This document shows, piece after piece, positions 17,568 to 26,660 of a stretch of 64,000 nt of DNA (its first letter is position 1; each line of letters starts with the position of its first letter). Source of the stretch: UBA7374 sp049890275 (GTDB taxonomy: Bacteria > Verrucomicrobiota > Verrucomicrobiia > Opitutales > Coraliomargaritaceae); contig JBMHBT010000013.1 of assembly GCA_049890275.1 (NCBI GenBank), positions 166,505 to 230,504 on the forward strand. Reading direction: 5' to 3'. A program made the position numbers and the translations under genes. The notes under the pieces were generated by a model that was not told the origin of the DNA, did not search any database, and saw only the letters and a program-made list of their open reading frames with translations.

Positions 17568-17936
17568 ATGCCTGCAACTGACCTGAAAAACACAAAAGAA
17601 ACACTGGAAGAGATCCGTACTGTTGTCGGGGCTTTGGAAGAGAAAAAGGCAGAAAATATTCGTATTCTTGATGTGGCGGAGACTTCCTCGATAACCGATT
17701 ACATCGTTCTGGCTACAGGCACATCGGATCCGCATCTTAAAGCGATGAAAGCTGAGCTGGACGGCGCGCTGAAGACCAGTGGTATCCAATTGATTGGGCA
17801 GGATCGTGAAGTGGGCAGCGGTTGGGTCGTGGTGGACGCATTTGATTTTATGGTACATTTACAGACAGAGTCGATTCGTGATCTCTATCGCCTGGATCAA
17901 CTCTGGAAGGATGCGAATGAAGTCATGTTGAAGTAA
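17568..17936 (+). CDS. rsfS: Ribosomal silencing factor RsfS
   Basis: RsfS binds ribosomal protein L14 and blocks subunit joining when nutrients are scarce. The 122-residue protein has the family's 'KKAENIRILDVAETSSITDYIVLATGTSDPHLKA' core (cited by the landmark 'SITDYIVLATGTS') and 'GWVVVDAFDFMVHL', a near-invariant RsfS motif. Length is normal. It follows nadD by 12 bases, the usual neighbour, and is followed 15 bases later by a PAS-like membrane protein gene. Confidence 0.95.
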   Translation: MPATDLKNTKETLEEIRTVVGALEEKKAENIRILDVAETSSITDYIVLATGTSDPHLKAMKAELDGALKTSGIQLIGQDREVGSGWVVVDAFDFMVHLQTESIRDLYRLDQLWKDANEVMLK

Positions 17937-17951
17937 ATCCGACTACCGGTT

Positions 17952-18752
17952 TTGAATGAGGAAAAGAAGGCTACGCCATCCCGGCGGGTAAGAGGCGAAC
18001 TGTCCTATGCAGTTTTGCTTGGGGTGATTGTGCTGGTTTTCTTGTGTCTGCTTTTGACGGGCTTGGGGTTGAGTCTATCGCTCGCGGTTTTGCCGTCTTC
18101 GCTGTTTGCTCTGGTGGTCATTTGGTTTTTTATCAGAAGAAAGCAGCTACTGAGGAGAATGCGTGAAGAGAAGGCTTCGTACGCGCGTGAAGTCGCGCTG
18201 GTGACGCGTCGGATAGATCATCTCTATCGGTTTTCTCCGGTGGCAGTTCTGCGACTACAGATCGTGGATTGGACGATTCTGCGGGCGAGTCGAGGTTTTA
18301 CGGCATTACTTGGAATGGATCCGGACAGTCGATTGGTGGGAACTCGGTTGATGACATTGTTGAAGGTGCAATCGGCGCAAATGGATGCTTTGGAAGCGCA
18401 TCTGGGCGATTCCGATCCGTTTGGGCCGATGGCATTTTATTGTCAGGATGCCGAGGGTAGGACGCTGAACTTACTCGTATCGGGCGTATTGCTGGAGGCG
18501 GGTACGGTTGCGGAGTTGACCCTTGCGCCGGATCCGGTTCTGAGCCAGTCGAATCCTGATCTGGAGGAAGAGATTCAGGAATTGGAATCCTACCGCAAGA
18601 TGATGATGCGCAGAGAAGCCCGCCTTTTGGAATTGAAGTCGGAGGTCAATCAGTTGCTCGTTGAGTCGAGTCAGGCACCGCGCTATGCGATTGATATGGA
18701 GACAGGCGATGACCGTATTCATGAACTGGCGCACCGAAAAACAAAGTCCTAG
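17952..18752 (+). CDS. Membrane protein with PAS-like domain and coiled coil
   Basis: The 266-residue protein has two adjacent transmembrane helices at about 18-65, a short basic stretch, a PAS-like segment at about 85-180 ('LYRFSPVAVLRLQ..DWTILRASRGFTALLGMDPD', with the aromatic and turn residues expected of PAS folds), and a C-terminal coiled coil (about 195-245). No kinase, cyclase or DNA-binding domain is present, so it may be an accessory sensor for the hybrid histidine kinase encoded two bases downstream. The start is a TTG at 17952; no ATG lies before the first helix. No ribosome-binding site stands out. The function is unknown; the PAS call is by motif resemblance only. Confidence 0.65.
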   Translation: MNEEKKATPSRRVRGELSYAVLLGVIVLVFLCLLLTGLGLSLSLAVLPSSLFALVVIWFFIRRKQLLRRMREEKASYAREVALVTRRIDHLYRFSPVAVLRLQIVDWTILRASRGFTALLGMDPDSRLVGTRLMTLLKVQSAQMDALEAHLGDSDPFGPMAFYCQDAEGRTLNLLVSGVLLEAGTVAELTLAPDPVLSQSNPDLEEEIQELESYRKMMMRREARLLELKSEVNQLLVESSQAPRYAIDMETGDDRIHELAHRKTKS

Positions 18753-18753
18753 T

Positions 18754-20631
18754 ATGCGTCCGAACCCAAAATCAATCTCTCGAGCGATCTTCCTTTACGC
18801 GGGTGTGCCGATGCTATTGACGGTGGTTGCTGTGATGGGATGGCTTCTCGCGGTGAAGGCTTTTACTTATTCGGAGGAGCGATCCGAGCGCATTGATGCG
18901 GTCAATCAGTTGATCTGGCAGATCAAGGCAACTCGCGGAGGGTCGGCTTCTGAATTTGAGGCGATTCGAGAGGAGCAGATGAATGATCTAAATCGCCAGT
19001 TTTCTCAGGATGTGATTGTAGCGACGGCCGTCTTATTATTGGCTGTATTGGTACCGCTTTTGGTTTCGCGATATGGTGCGCATTTGGTGGAGACTGATTT
19101 GCGTCGATTGGAGAAATATATTCGCGATTACGGACTGGATGGATCCGGGGTCGATCAGCATTCGTTTGAGTTGAAGGAGTTTGGCGGTGTTTTCGCCGGA
19201 GTGAGCCGAACTCTCCGGGAGCGGACGGAGTCTGAATTGCGTTGGAAGCGTGCGGAGAAGGAATTGCAGTCGATCAATGCGAATTTGATACGCCGCAGTG
19301 AGGAGCTCCGCAATGGCCGTCGGATTGCCATGGGTATTATGGAAGATGCTGAGTCTGCCCGCGCGGAACTGGAGGTAATCAATCAGCGCTTGAGTCAGGT
19401 GATCGAACAGGCAAAGGCATCTGCTCTGGAAGCGGATTCAGCGAACCAGGCGAAGAGCCGTTTTCTCGCAACGATGAGCCACGAGATCCGGACCCCGCTC
19501 AATGGTGTGATTGGTTTTATTGACCTGCTCTTGCAGACGGACCTCAACGAAGAACAGAGGGACTATATGGAAAGCCTGAACACGAGTGGCAACACGCTGA
19601 TGGCTTTGATCAATGATATTCTCGATTTTTCAAAAATTGAATCCGGCCATCTTGATATCGAGTCTGCGCCGATGAACTTGCCCAAATTACTGAGTGAGTT
19701 GGTCGCTCTCTTTCATGCCCAAGCGCTGAGGAAGGGGATTGAATTCAGTTTGGAGCTGGACGAAGATGTTCCCCACTGGGTACTCGGAGATGAAACTCGT
19801 TTGCGGCAAGTCCTGACCAATCTCCTCTCCAATGCAGTGAAATTTACCAGAAAGGGCAGCGTTCGTCTGCGGGTAAATTGTGAAAATACCTGGAAAGTCG
19901 GGGAAACTTGTGAGATTGAGTTTGAAGTGGCCGACACGGGAATCGGAATCAGTGAACAGCAAGTGGAGCGGCTCTTTAATCCTTTTTCACAGGCGGATAG
20001 TTCCACGACGCGACAGTATGGGGGAACAGGCCTTGGTTTAGTGATCTGCAAGCGTTTGTCCGAAGCGATGAGTGGCCGGGTTCAACTCAACAGCACGCTA
20101 GGGAAAGGCTCGCGTTTTTATGTCTATATTCCCTTTCAGGTGATTGAGGGTGAAAAGGTGGCTGTGGCAGAAAAGCTTGTCGAGACCACAGCTCCCGTTC
20201 CGAATCCATCGTCCTCGATAGAGAAGACAGCAGCGGCCAGTGATTTGAAGATTGTCGTGGCCGAAGATAATCTGGCGAACCAAAGGCTGCTGAAGATTAT
20301 GTTTCAACAGATTGGTTATCCGGATGTAAGCTTTGTTTTCAATGGTCGCGAACTGATCGAGCATTTGAACGAGAACGTCTGTAATTTGATTTTTATGGAT
20401 TTACAAATGCCGGTAATGGATGGATTGCGTGCCTGTGAATTGATTCGCAAAGGAGATGCGGGAGACGCGCATAAAACTATAATGATTGTGGCCTTGACGG
20501 CTAACGCCTTTGCCGGAGACGAGGAGCGTTGCCTTGAGGCAGGTATGAATGCCTACCTGAGCAAGCCTTTTAAAATAGATACCCTCCGGGCAATGGTTGA
20601 AAATATGCGGAAAATTGCCTCAGCTGGTTAG
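18754..20631 (+). CDS. Hybrid sensor histidine kinase with receiver domain
   Basis: The 625-residue protein begins with a transmembrane helix at about 10-36, a periplasmic segment, a second helix at about 87-106, and a HAMP/coiled linker up to about 225. It then has a HisKA domain with the phospho-accepting H243 in 'MSHEIRTPLNG', an HATPase domain (N box 'QVLTNLLSNAVKF', 'DTGIGIS', 'GGTGLGLVI') and a C-terminal receiver with the phospho-acceptor D549 in 'IFMDLQMPVMDG' and the downstream 'KPF' lysine. The start ATG at 18754 follows the preceding stop by one base, so it is co-translated with the PAS-like protein. No response regulator with a DNA-binding output is encoded nearby, so the signal and target are unknown. 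It sits ahead of pheS. Confidence 0.93.
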   Translation: MRPNPKSISRAIFLYAGVPMLLTVVAVMGWLLAVKAFTYSEERSERIDAVNQLIWQIKATRGGSASEFEAIREEQMNDLNRQFSQDVIVATAVLLLAVLVPLLVSRYGAHLVETDLRRLEKYIRDYGLDGSGVDQHSFELKEFGGVFAGVSRTLRERTESELRWKRAEKELQSINANLIRRSEELRNGRRIAMGIMEDAESARAELEVINQRLSQVIEQAKASALEADSANQAKSRFLATMSHEIRTPLNGVIGFIDLLLQTDLNEEQRDYMESLNTSGNTLMALINDILDFSKIESGHLDIESAPMNLPKLLSELVALFHAQALRKGIEFSLELDEDVPHWVLGDETRLRQVLTNLLSNAVKFTRKGSVRLRVNCENTWKVGETCEIEFEVADTGIGISEQQVERLFNPFSQADSSTTRQYGGTGLGLVICKRLSEAMSGRVQLNSTLGKGSRFYVYIPFQVIEGEKVAVAEKLVETTAPVPNPSSSIEKTAAASDLKIVVAEDNLANQRLLKIMFQQIGYPDVSFVFNGRELIEHLNENVCNLIFMDLQMPVMDGLRACELIRKGDAGDAHKTIMIVALTANAFAGDEERCLEAGMNAYLSKPFKIDTLRAMVENMRKIASAG

Positions 20632-20668
20632 GGCTCGGATCGCTCCGTTAGTAAAACGGCTCGACAAA

Positions 20669-21751
20669 ATGGCTCAGATGGAGAGCCTGCTCATTCCAAA
20701 CCGTCCAATCATGCAGGAACAATTACAGGCAATAGTCGCTGAAGTGCGCGAAAACGCGCCCAACATTGCAACCCGTCCCGATTTAGAAGCCTTTAAGGCG
20801 ACGATCAGTGGCCCAAACGGTTCGCTTACCGGTGCTATGAAGGAGATGGGGCGCGTGCCGAAGGAAGAAAAGCCGGCGCTGGGTCGATTGATCAACGAAG
20901 TCAAAGGCGAGGTTACCGCGCTGTTTGATTCTGTGATGGAGCGGATCGAGGCAGCCGAGTTGGCGGAAAAACTCGGTCCGGCGATTGATCCCTCTCTACC
21001 GCTGGCCGATCCGAATCGCGGTACACTTCACCCCATTGCCCAAGTGCGCGAAGAAATCGTCGCGCTCTTTCGCCGTATTGGTTTTTCCGTCGCTGAAGCG
21101 ACGGAGGTCGAATCCGAGTACCACTGCTTTGATGCGCTGAATATTCCTGCCGATCACCCGGCTCGTGACATGCAGGACTCCTATTATTTGCCGGACGATC
21201 TGGAAGTGGCGAATGTCTCCCGCAAGGGCGATGAGAAGTATCTTCTCCGCACGCATACTTCGACCGTGCAGATTCGCACTATGCTGAAGGAGAAACCGCC
21301 CATCCGTATTATTGCTCCCGGTCGCTGTTTCCGCCGCGATACGCCGGACGCAACGCACAGTGCCAACTTTCATCAGGTGGAAGGTCTGTACGTCGATCAA
21401 AACGTTACACTTTTGGATTTGAAGGCGACTCTGGATCATTTCGTCAAAACGATTTTTGGTCCTAGTGCCCGCACCCGCCTGCGCCCGAGTTTCTTTCCTT
21501 TTACCGAGCCGAGTTTTGAGATGGACTTCTTTTCGCCTGACCTCGGCAAGCTGAGCAATCGCTGGCTGGAAATCATGGGTTGTGGGATGGTTGACCCGGA
21601 AGTCTTCAAGGCTGTCGATATTGATCCGGAAGTGTACACCGGTTACGCCTTCGGCATGGGGATTGAGCGTATCGCCATGATCCTGCAGGGCGTGGATGAT
21701 ATTCGTTATTATTACCAGAATGATGTACGCTTTCTGCGGCAGTTTGCTTAG
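20669..21751 (+). CDS. pheS: Phenylalanyl-tRNA synthetase alpha subunit
   Basis: PheS carries the catalytic core of the (alpha-beta)2 phenylalanyl-tRNA synthetase. Beginning at ATG 20669 it has about 360 residues: an N-terminal coiled coil, 'GTLHPIAQVREEIVALFRRIGF', class II motif 2 'PIRIIAPGRCFRRDTPDATH', 'HQVEGLYVDQ', 'RLRPSFFPFTEPSFEMDF' and motif 3 'GYAFGMGIERIAMI'. The frame is open to 20597, inside the histidine kinase, but the extension is not like PheS. No leader peptide or attenuator was seen between 20632 and 20668. pheT follows after 44 bases. Confidence 0.96.
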   Translation: MAQMESLLIPNRPIMQEQLQAIVAEVRENAPNIATRPDLEAFKATISGPNGSLTGAMKEMGRVPKEEKPALGRLINEVKGEVTALFDSVMERIEAAELAEKLGPAIDPSLPLADPNRGTLHPIAQVREEIVALFRRIGFSVAEATEVESEYHCFDALNIPADHPARDMQDSYYLPDDLEVANVSRKGDEKYLLRTHTSTVQIRTMLKEKPPIRIIAPGRCFRRDTPDATHSANFHQVEGLYVDQNVTLLDLKATLDHFVKTIFGPSARTRLRPSFFPFTEPSFEMDFFSPDLGKLSNRWLEIMGCGMVDPEVFKAVDIDPEVYTGYAFGMGIERIAMILQGVDDIRYYYQNDVRFLRQFA

Positions 21752-21795
21752 CCGTTCGTTTTCCTCCTTTGCGGTATTTATAAGAATTTCCTGAA

Positions 21796-24255
21796 ATGAA
21801 GATTTCCTACAATTGGTTAAAAAATTACATCGATCTCGATCCGGTTGAGCATTCTCCCGAAGTACTGAAAGAGGTGTTGCCGTTACTCGGTTTTGATATC
21901 GAGACTTCGGACTCACTGGGGCCTCCGCAGTTGGAAAACGTAGTTGTCGGTAAAGTGCTTGAGTATGGGCAGCACCCGAATGCAGATCGTTTGCGTTGCT
22001 GCAAGGTCAGTACCGGTGTAGAGGGCGAAGTACACAGCATCGTCTGCGGGGCGAAGAACTTCAGTGAAGGTGATCACGTCATGGTGGCCCTACCCGGTGC
22101 GGTATTGCCCGGTGACTTCAAGATCAAGAAGTCAAAGCTGCGCGGTGAGCCGTCGGAAGGTATGATGTGCTCGGCCAAAGAATTGCAGATTGGTCAGGAT
22201 CATGACGGTATAATGATTCTCGGGGGCGACGTTCCACTGGGCACGGCTCTCAACGATCTCTACAGTGAGGGTGATACCGTCTTCGATCTGGAGATTACGC
22301 CCAACCGCGTCGATGTATTGTGCCACCTTGGAGTGGCTCGCGAATTATCTGCCCGGTTTGGGATTCCAGTGAAGTATCCCGAGGTCAAGTCGGCTACGGA
22401 AAACCCGGCCAATGGCGAGCCGCTTCTCTCCGGAGTGGTGGTTGAAGCAGAGGAAACCTGCCCGCACTACACGACGATTTGCATCAAGGGTGTACAGGTT
22501 GGCCCCAGCCCGAAGTGGCTGCTCGAAGCCATCGAGGCCACCGGACAACGCTCGATTAACAACGTGGTCGACGTCACAAACTACGTGCTTCACGAGACCT
22601 GCCAACCGCTGCACGCTTTTGACGCAGCCAAGATTCGGGGTGAAAAGCTGATCGTCCGCAAGGCGTCTGACGGAGAGAAAATCACGACTCTGGATGCGGT
22701 AGAGCGGAAGTTGACCAGCGATATGGCAGTCATCGCCGATACGGAGCGCCCATTAGTTGTCGCCGGTGTGATGGGTTCGGTCGATGCCGAGGTCGATGAA
22801 TCGACTACCGATGTTGTTCTCGAGGTAGCGTATTTTGACCCCCGGTCGATTCGCAGCACTGCACGAAAGCTGGGCCTGTCTTCGGATAGTTCTTATCGTT
22901 TTGAGCGTGGAGTCGACCCCAAGGGATTGACTTACTCGATGCTTCGAGCGGTTGATTTGATTCTGGAAGTTGCGGGCGGAACGGTTGATGGCAACCGTAT
23001 CGAAGTCGGTGCGGAACCAGCGACGCAGACGGCGATCACTCTGCGTCCGGATCAGGTGCGCCGTTTTATCGGATTCGAAGTGTCCGATACAGAAATTCAA
23101 GCCGTGCTGGAATCTTTGCAATGTGCGGTCTCCATTCATGATGAAGCGGATGGTAGCAAGCGGTGGGAAGTATCGGTACCCTCGTTCCGTGGTGATCTGG
23201 AACGAGAGGTTGATTTAATCGAAGAATTCATTCGCGTCTTTGGTACGGATAAGATCCCTGAATCGCCGGTTGTCGCTCGCGGTATATCGCTCGACGATCA
23301 TCGTATCTACACAGTCAATGAGGCTGCTGCCGGGTATTTAAATGGTCAGAATTTCGACGAAGCGTTTCTTTATTCCCTGCGTGATCCGGATGAAACCCGT
23401 TTCTTTTTTGGCGAGGAGAGCGATCAACTACTGGCTCTCGACAATCCTCTGCAAAGTGATCAGAGCCACCTTCGACCGTCGCTCATTCCCGGCTTGCTGG
23501 ATGTTCTCAAGCTCAATTCCGCACGGGCGACCGGAGCCACCCGTTTCTTTGAGCGGGGCCGCGTCTTCCGAGCGATGAACGGAAAGATGGTTGAACTCGT
23601 CTCCTTCGGTTTCGTTTTAGTGGCCGATCCAATGGAGCGCAGGTGGCTTCAGCGCGAGCAGCCCGACTTTTATACAGCGCGCGCTCTCTGCGAAAATATT
23701 TTGGAGATTGCGGGTCAACCTGCGGTTAAGCTCGGGTTCCAGCCGATTGAAGATTGCCGTCTCTGGCAGGGGGGACAGTCCGCCTATGCCGGTGATGTTT
23801 TCAAGATGGGCTTTGAGGCGACCTGTGGCCTGCTCAATATCGCAACATTGAAAGAGCGATGGGATCTCAATACGCCGGTCATTGCCGGTTCGATCCTCCT
23901 GACGCCAAAGTTTTTCGAGCGCAAGAACAAGCGGGGCCGCCATATTGGCATCAGCAATCAGCCGGCTTCAGCCAAGGATTTGGCCCTCATCGTCGATCAA
24001 AGTATTCTCGCCGGTCAGGTGCGGAATGAGATCGCCAAATTTGCCAAAAAGGCAGTACAGGGCTTCGATTGCGAAAGTGTCTCCATCTTTGACCTCTATG
24101 AAGGGGAGGGTCTTCCCGAGGGGAAGAAGAGCCTCGCTGTGAGTATGAGTTTCCGAGCCGCCGACCGAACCCTCAAGGACAAGGAAGTCAACGCTGCCTT
24201 TGAGGGAATCCAAAAACTCATTGCTGAAAAAACGGACTATCAGGTACGAAAATAA
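21796..24255 (+). CDS. pheT: Phenylalanyl-tRNA synthetase beta subunit
   Basis: PheT is the editing and tRNA-binding subunit. The 819-residue protein follows the standard order: N-terminal region with the EMAP-like tRNA-binding fold ('VVVGKVLEYGQHPNADRLRCCKV', landmark 'HPNADRLRCC' at about 57-66), B3/B4 editing domain ('TGQRSINNVVDVTNYVL', 'GYHTMH'-like region), B5 domain, class II-like core, and a C-terminal FDX-ACB anticodon-binding domain ('KKSLAVSMSFRAADRTLKDKEV', landmark 'FRAADRTLKD'). It lies 44 bases after pheS on the same strand, almost certainly as one operon. Length is normal. Confidence 0.96.
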   Translation: MKISYNWLKNYIDLDPVEHSPEVLKEVLPLLGFDIETSDSLGPPQLENVVVGKVLEYGQHPNADRLRCCKVSTGVEGEVHSIVCGAKNFSEGDHVMVALPGAVLPGDFKIKKSKLRGEPSEGMMCSAKELQIGQDHDGIMILGGDVPLGTALNDLYSEGDTVFDLEITPNRVDVLCHLGVARELSARFGIPVKYPEVKSATENPANGEPLLSGVVVEAEETCPHYTTICIKGVQVGPSPKWLLEAIEATGQRSINNVVDVTNYVLHETCQPLHAFDAAKIRGEKLIVRKASDGEKITTLDAVERKLTSDMAVIADTERPLVVAGVMGSVDAEVDESTTDVVLEVAYFDPRSIRSTARKLGLSSDSSYRFERGVDPKGLTYSMLRAVDLILEVAGGTVDGNRIEVGAEPATQTAITLRPDQVRRFIGFEVSDTEIQAVLESLQCAVSIHDEADGSKRWEVSVPSFRGDLEREVDLIEEFIRVFGTDKIPESPVVARGISLDDHRIYTVNEAAAGYLNGQNFDEAFLYSLRDPDETRFFFGEESDQLLALDNPLQSDQSHLRPSLIPGLLDVLKLNSARATGATRFFERGRVFRAMNGKMVELVSFGFVLVADPMERRWLQREQPDFYTARALCENILEIAGQPAVKLGFQPIEDCRLWQGGQSAYAGDVFKMGFEATCGLLNIATLKERWDLNTPVIAGSILLTPKFFERKNKRGRHIGISNQPASAKDLALIVDQSILAGQVRNEIAKFAKKAVQGFDCESVSIFDLYEGEGLPEGKKSLAVSMSFRAADRTLKDKEVNAAFEGIQKLIAEKTDYQVRK

Positions 24256-24265
24256 TGTGCTACAG

Positions 24266-24335
24266 ATAGGCGCGGATGAACAAGAATCTAAAATGCTTTT
24301 TTCATTTTCGTGTATCTATATCCATCCGTGGTAAA
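24266..24335. repeat. Short imperfect inverted repeat of the dispersed family (copy 4)
   Basis: In the 129 bases between pheT and gatC, 'GGCGCGGATGAACAAGAATC' and 'ATATCCATCCGTGG' face each other with 'AAAATG...CATTTT' inside, forming an imperfect hairpin made of the same 'GCGGATGAAC/CATCCGTGG' words as the larger repeats. It may act as a terminator or processing site between operons. Confidence 0.5.
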
Positions 24336-24384
24336 ATAAAAATAGCTGCAAAATCTTTAAACAATTGAGAATTGCTCCAGATTC

Positions 24385-24678
24385 ATGACTGAAAAACCGC
24401 ACATCGATATCGACTACGTAGCCAACCTTGCACGGATCGATCTTTCTGAAGAAGAAAAAGCCAAGCTCGGCGGACAGCTGGATGACATTCTCGGTTACTT
24501 TGAGAAGCTCAATACCGTTGATGTCGAAGGTGTCGAACCGATGGCGCATGCGCACCAGATCGACAATGTATGGCGCGAAGGCGATAAAGCCGGCGCAACT
24601 TACAGCCCGGAGATCCTCACCAAGATGGCTCCCGAACAGCGCGAGAACCAAGTCGTTGTGCCGAAGGTTGTGGAGTAG
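24385..24678 (+). CDS. gatC: Asp-tRNA(Asn)/Glu-tRNA(Gln) amidotransferase subunit C
   Basis: GatC stabilises the GatCAB amidotransferase. The 97-residue protein shows 'VANLARIDLSEEEKAKLGGQLDDILGYFEKL' (landmark 'LARIDLSEEE', about residues 13-22) and 'VEPMAHAHQIDNVWREG', both typical. gatA and gatB lie downstream in the same direction but with unusually large and repeat-filled gaps. The presence of GatCAB implies that at least one of Asn-tRNA or Gln-tRNA is made by the indirect transamidation route. Confidence 0.93.
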   Translation: MTEKPHIDIDYVANLARIDLSEEEKAKLGGQLDDILGYFEKLNTVDVEGVEPMAHAHQIDNVWREGDKAGATYSPEILTKMAPEQRENQVVVPKVVE

Positions 24679-24694
24679 TTTGACTTTAAATGGA

Positions 24695-24764
24695 GCCCAC
24701 GAATGACACAAATATTCACTAATCCATTAACTGTGCTTCGTGTCGATTCGTTTCATTCGTGGGC
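24695..24764. repeat. Inverted repeat between gatC and gatA (copy 5)
   Basis: GCCCACGAATGA (24695-24706) is perfectly inverted at 24753-24764 as TCATTCGTGGGC, with further partial pairing ('CACAAAT' against 'CGTGTCGATTCG'-type words) toward the 46-base loop. The words 'CCCACGAA' and 'ATTCGTG' recur in the repeats at 590-630 and 37050-37130. A stable hairpin could form in the gatC-gatA transcript. Confidence 0.65.
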
Positions 24765-24787
24765 CAAATACAACTTTCTAGATTTCC

Positions 24788-26254
24788 ATGTCTAATCTCC
24801 ATTTCAAAACTATCGCCGAACTTGCTGCTGCTCTTGAAGCGGGCGAAACCACATCTGTCACGATCACGCAGGCTGTGATCGACCGCACCGAAGCGGTAGA
24901 GGAAAAAGTTCGGGCTTTTCTTCATTACGATGCGGAGGACGCCCTGGCTCAGGCTCGTTCGGCAGACGAACGTCGCGCTGCCGGCCAAGTGCGAGGTCCA
25001 CTCGATGGCATTCCGATTGGGATCAAGGATACTCTGGCTGTTGCCGGACAGCCCCTGCGCTGTGCTTCGAAAATGCTGGAGAATTACGTCTCGCCCTTTG
25101 ATGCGACTTGTATTGCCAAACTCCGCGAAGCCGGTGCGATTGTTTACGGTCGGTTGAATATGGATGAGTTTGCCATGGGTTCCTCAACGGAAAACTCTGG
25201 GTACCAGACGACGGCCAATCCATGGGATTTGGAGACCATACCCGGGGGATCTTCGGGCGGGAGTGCGGCGGCTCTTGCTGCCGGTCAGGCAATTGCCACC
25301 ATCGGTACCGATACCGGGGGATCCATACGACAACCGGCAGCCCTTTGTGGTGTCGTCGGAATGAAGCCAACCTATGGTCTGGTCTCTCGTTATGGTCTGG
25401 TTGCTTTCGCCTCTTCGCTGGATCAGGTGGGACCCTTTTCCCGCACGGTCGAAGATGCTGCGCTTTTGCTTCAGGCCATGCTGGGTAAAGACCCACTCGA
25501 CTCCACCTCCATAGCACCACAAGGCGAGACCGACTATGCTACTGCGCTCCGTGAGAAGAAAGGCCCCTGGAAGCTTGGTGTGCCTACGGAATTTTTCGGT
25601 GAGGGAATCGATCCGGAAGTGAAGCAAGCGATTGAGAAAGCGATTGATTGGTACAAGGAGCAGGGCAGCGAGATCATTGAAATCTCTCTTCCGCACTCGG
25701 AGCTTTCTGTGCCGGTCTATTATATTGTCGCGACCGCCGAGGCTTCCTCGAACCTCGCCCGTTTCGATGGGGTACGCTACGGGCATCGCAGCGAGGAAGC
25801 CAACGATGCGCTCTCGCTTTTCACCAAGACCCGCGGCGAAGGCTTTGGCGACGAGGTCAAGCGACGGATCATCCTCGGTACCTACGTGCTTAGTTCCGGT
25901 TATTATGATGCCTATTATCTGCGCGCTCAAAAGGTGCGGACTTTGATTCGCCGCGATTTCGAGAATGCCTTCCAGCAGGTGGATGCCATTCTTACGCCGA
26001 CTTCCCCCACGCCCGCTTTCAAGCGCGGTGAACGTGCGGATGATCCTCTCGCCATGTACTTGAGCGACGTCTACACAATTTCGGTCAACTTGGCCGGGTT
26101 GCCGGCTTTATCCGTACCTGCGGGCTTTACTGAAAGCGGTTTGCCCATCGGTTTACAGGTGATTGGACAAGCTTTCGGCGAAGCGGACATGTTTGCTGTC
26201 GCGCACGCTTTCGAGCAGGAGCACGAATATTACAAAGCGACACCTACACTTTAA
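24788..26254 (+). CDS. gatA: Asp-tRNA(Asn)/Glu-tRNA(Gln) amidotransferase subunit A
   Basis: GatA is the glutaminase subunit that supplies ammonia to misacylated tRNA. The 488-residue protein is a full amidase-signature enzyme: 'GIPIGIKDT' with the catalytic lysine near residue 78, 'GSSTENSGYQTTANPWD', 'PGGSSGGSAAALAAG' with the cis-serine, and 'TDTGGSIRQPAALCGVVG' with the nucleophilic serine. The C-terminus is normal. The gene is followed, 11 bases after the stop, by the left end of the small inverted-repeat-bounded element. Confidence 0.95.
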   Translation: MSNLHFKTIAELAAALEAGETTSVTITQAVIDRTEAVEEKVRAFLHYDAEDALAQARSADERRAAGQVRGPLDGIPIGIKDTLAVAGQPLRCASKMLENYVSPFDATCIAKLREAGAIVYGRLNMDEFAMGSSTENSGYQTTANPWDLETIPGGSSGGSAAALAAGQAIATIGTDTGGSIRQPAALCGVVGMKPTYGLVSRYGLVAFASSLDQVGPFSRTVEDAALLLQAMLGKDPLDSTSIAPQGETDYATALREKKGPWKLGVPTEFFGEGIDPEVKQAIEKAIDWYKEQGSEIIEISLPHSELSVPVYYIVATAEASSNLARFDGVRYGHRSEEANDALSLFTKTRGEGFGDEVKRRIILGTYVLSSGYYDAYYLRAQKVRTLIRRDFENAFQQVDAILTPTSPTPAFKRGERADDPLAMYLSDVYTISVNLAGLPALSVPAGFTESGLPIGLQVIGQAFGEADMFAVAHAFEQEHEYYKATPTL

Positions 26255-26265
26255 CGACGTATTTA

Positions 26266-26297
26266 TTAACCGCAGAGTTCGCTGAGGACGCAGAGAG
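26266..26297 (+). repeat. Left terminal inverted repeat of the GxxExxY element
   Basis: 32 bases starting TTAACCGCAGAG and ending CGCAGAGAG, abutting the ATG at 26298. The reverse complement of the right end differs at only three positions, all in the inner third. Confidence 0.8.
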
Positions 26298-26660
26298 ATG
26301 AATGAGCTAAGTGACAAGATTATTGGTGCTGCAATTGAGGTGCATCGAGGACTTGGACCAGGACTCTTGGAAAGCACTTACGAGGCCTGCCTTACTCATG
26401 AATTGAATTTGCAGGGTATCAAGGCTGTCCGACAGAAGAAGCTGCCTATCCATTACAAAGGTCTGGAGATTGATGAGGCCTATCGGATAGATGTCATTAT
26501 CGAAGACCAGATCATCCTCGAACTCAAAGTCGTCGATCAGCTCAACGACATTCACCTCGCTCAACTTCTCACCTATCTTAAGCTTACTGGCTTTAGTCTG
26601 GGTTATCTAATCAACTTTTATTGTGCCTCTTCTAAAGGATGGCATACGCCGCGTCGTTAA
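26298..26660 (+). pseudogene. GxxExxY family protein (PD-(D/E)XK-like), frameshifted near the C-terminus
   Basis: The 120-residue reading frame shows the family-naming motif G22-L-L-E25-S-T-Y28, then D65, E75-L-K77 and Q89, which together have the spacing of a PD-(D/E)XK nuclease core (E25, D65, E75, K77 as candidate catalytic residues). Members are about 125 residues and normally end 'VPLLKDGIRRVV'. Here that ending is encoded in the +1 frame right after 26619: skipping one T of the TTTT run at 26616-26619 restores IVPLLKDGIRRVVNNHAD and a stop at 26674-26676 (125 residues). As written the protein ends SSKGWHTPRR instead. The catalytic core is intact. The biological role of the family is not established. 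It is flanked by the inverted repeats described separately. Confidence 0.8.
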
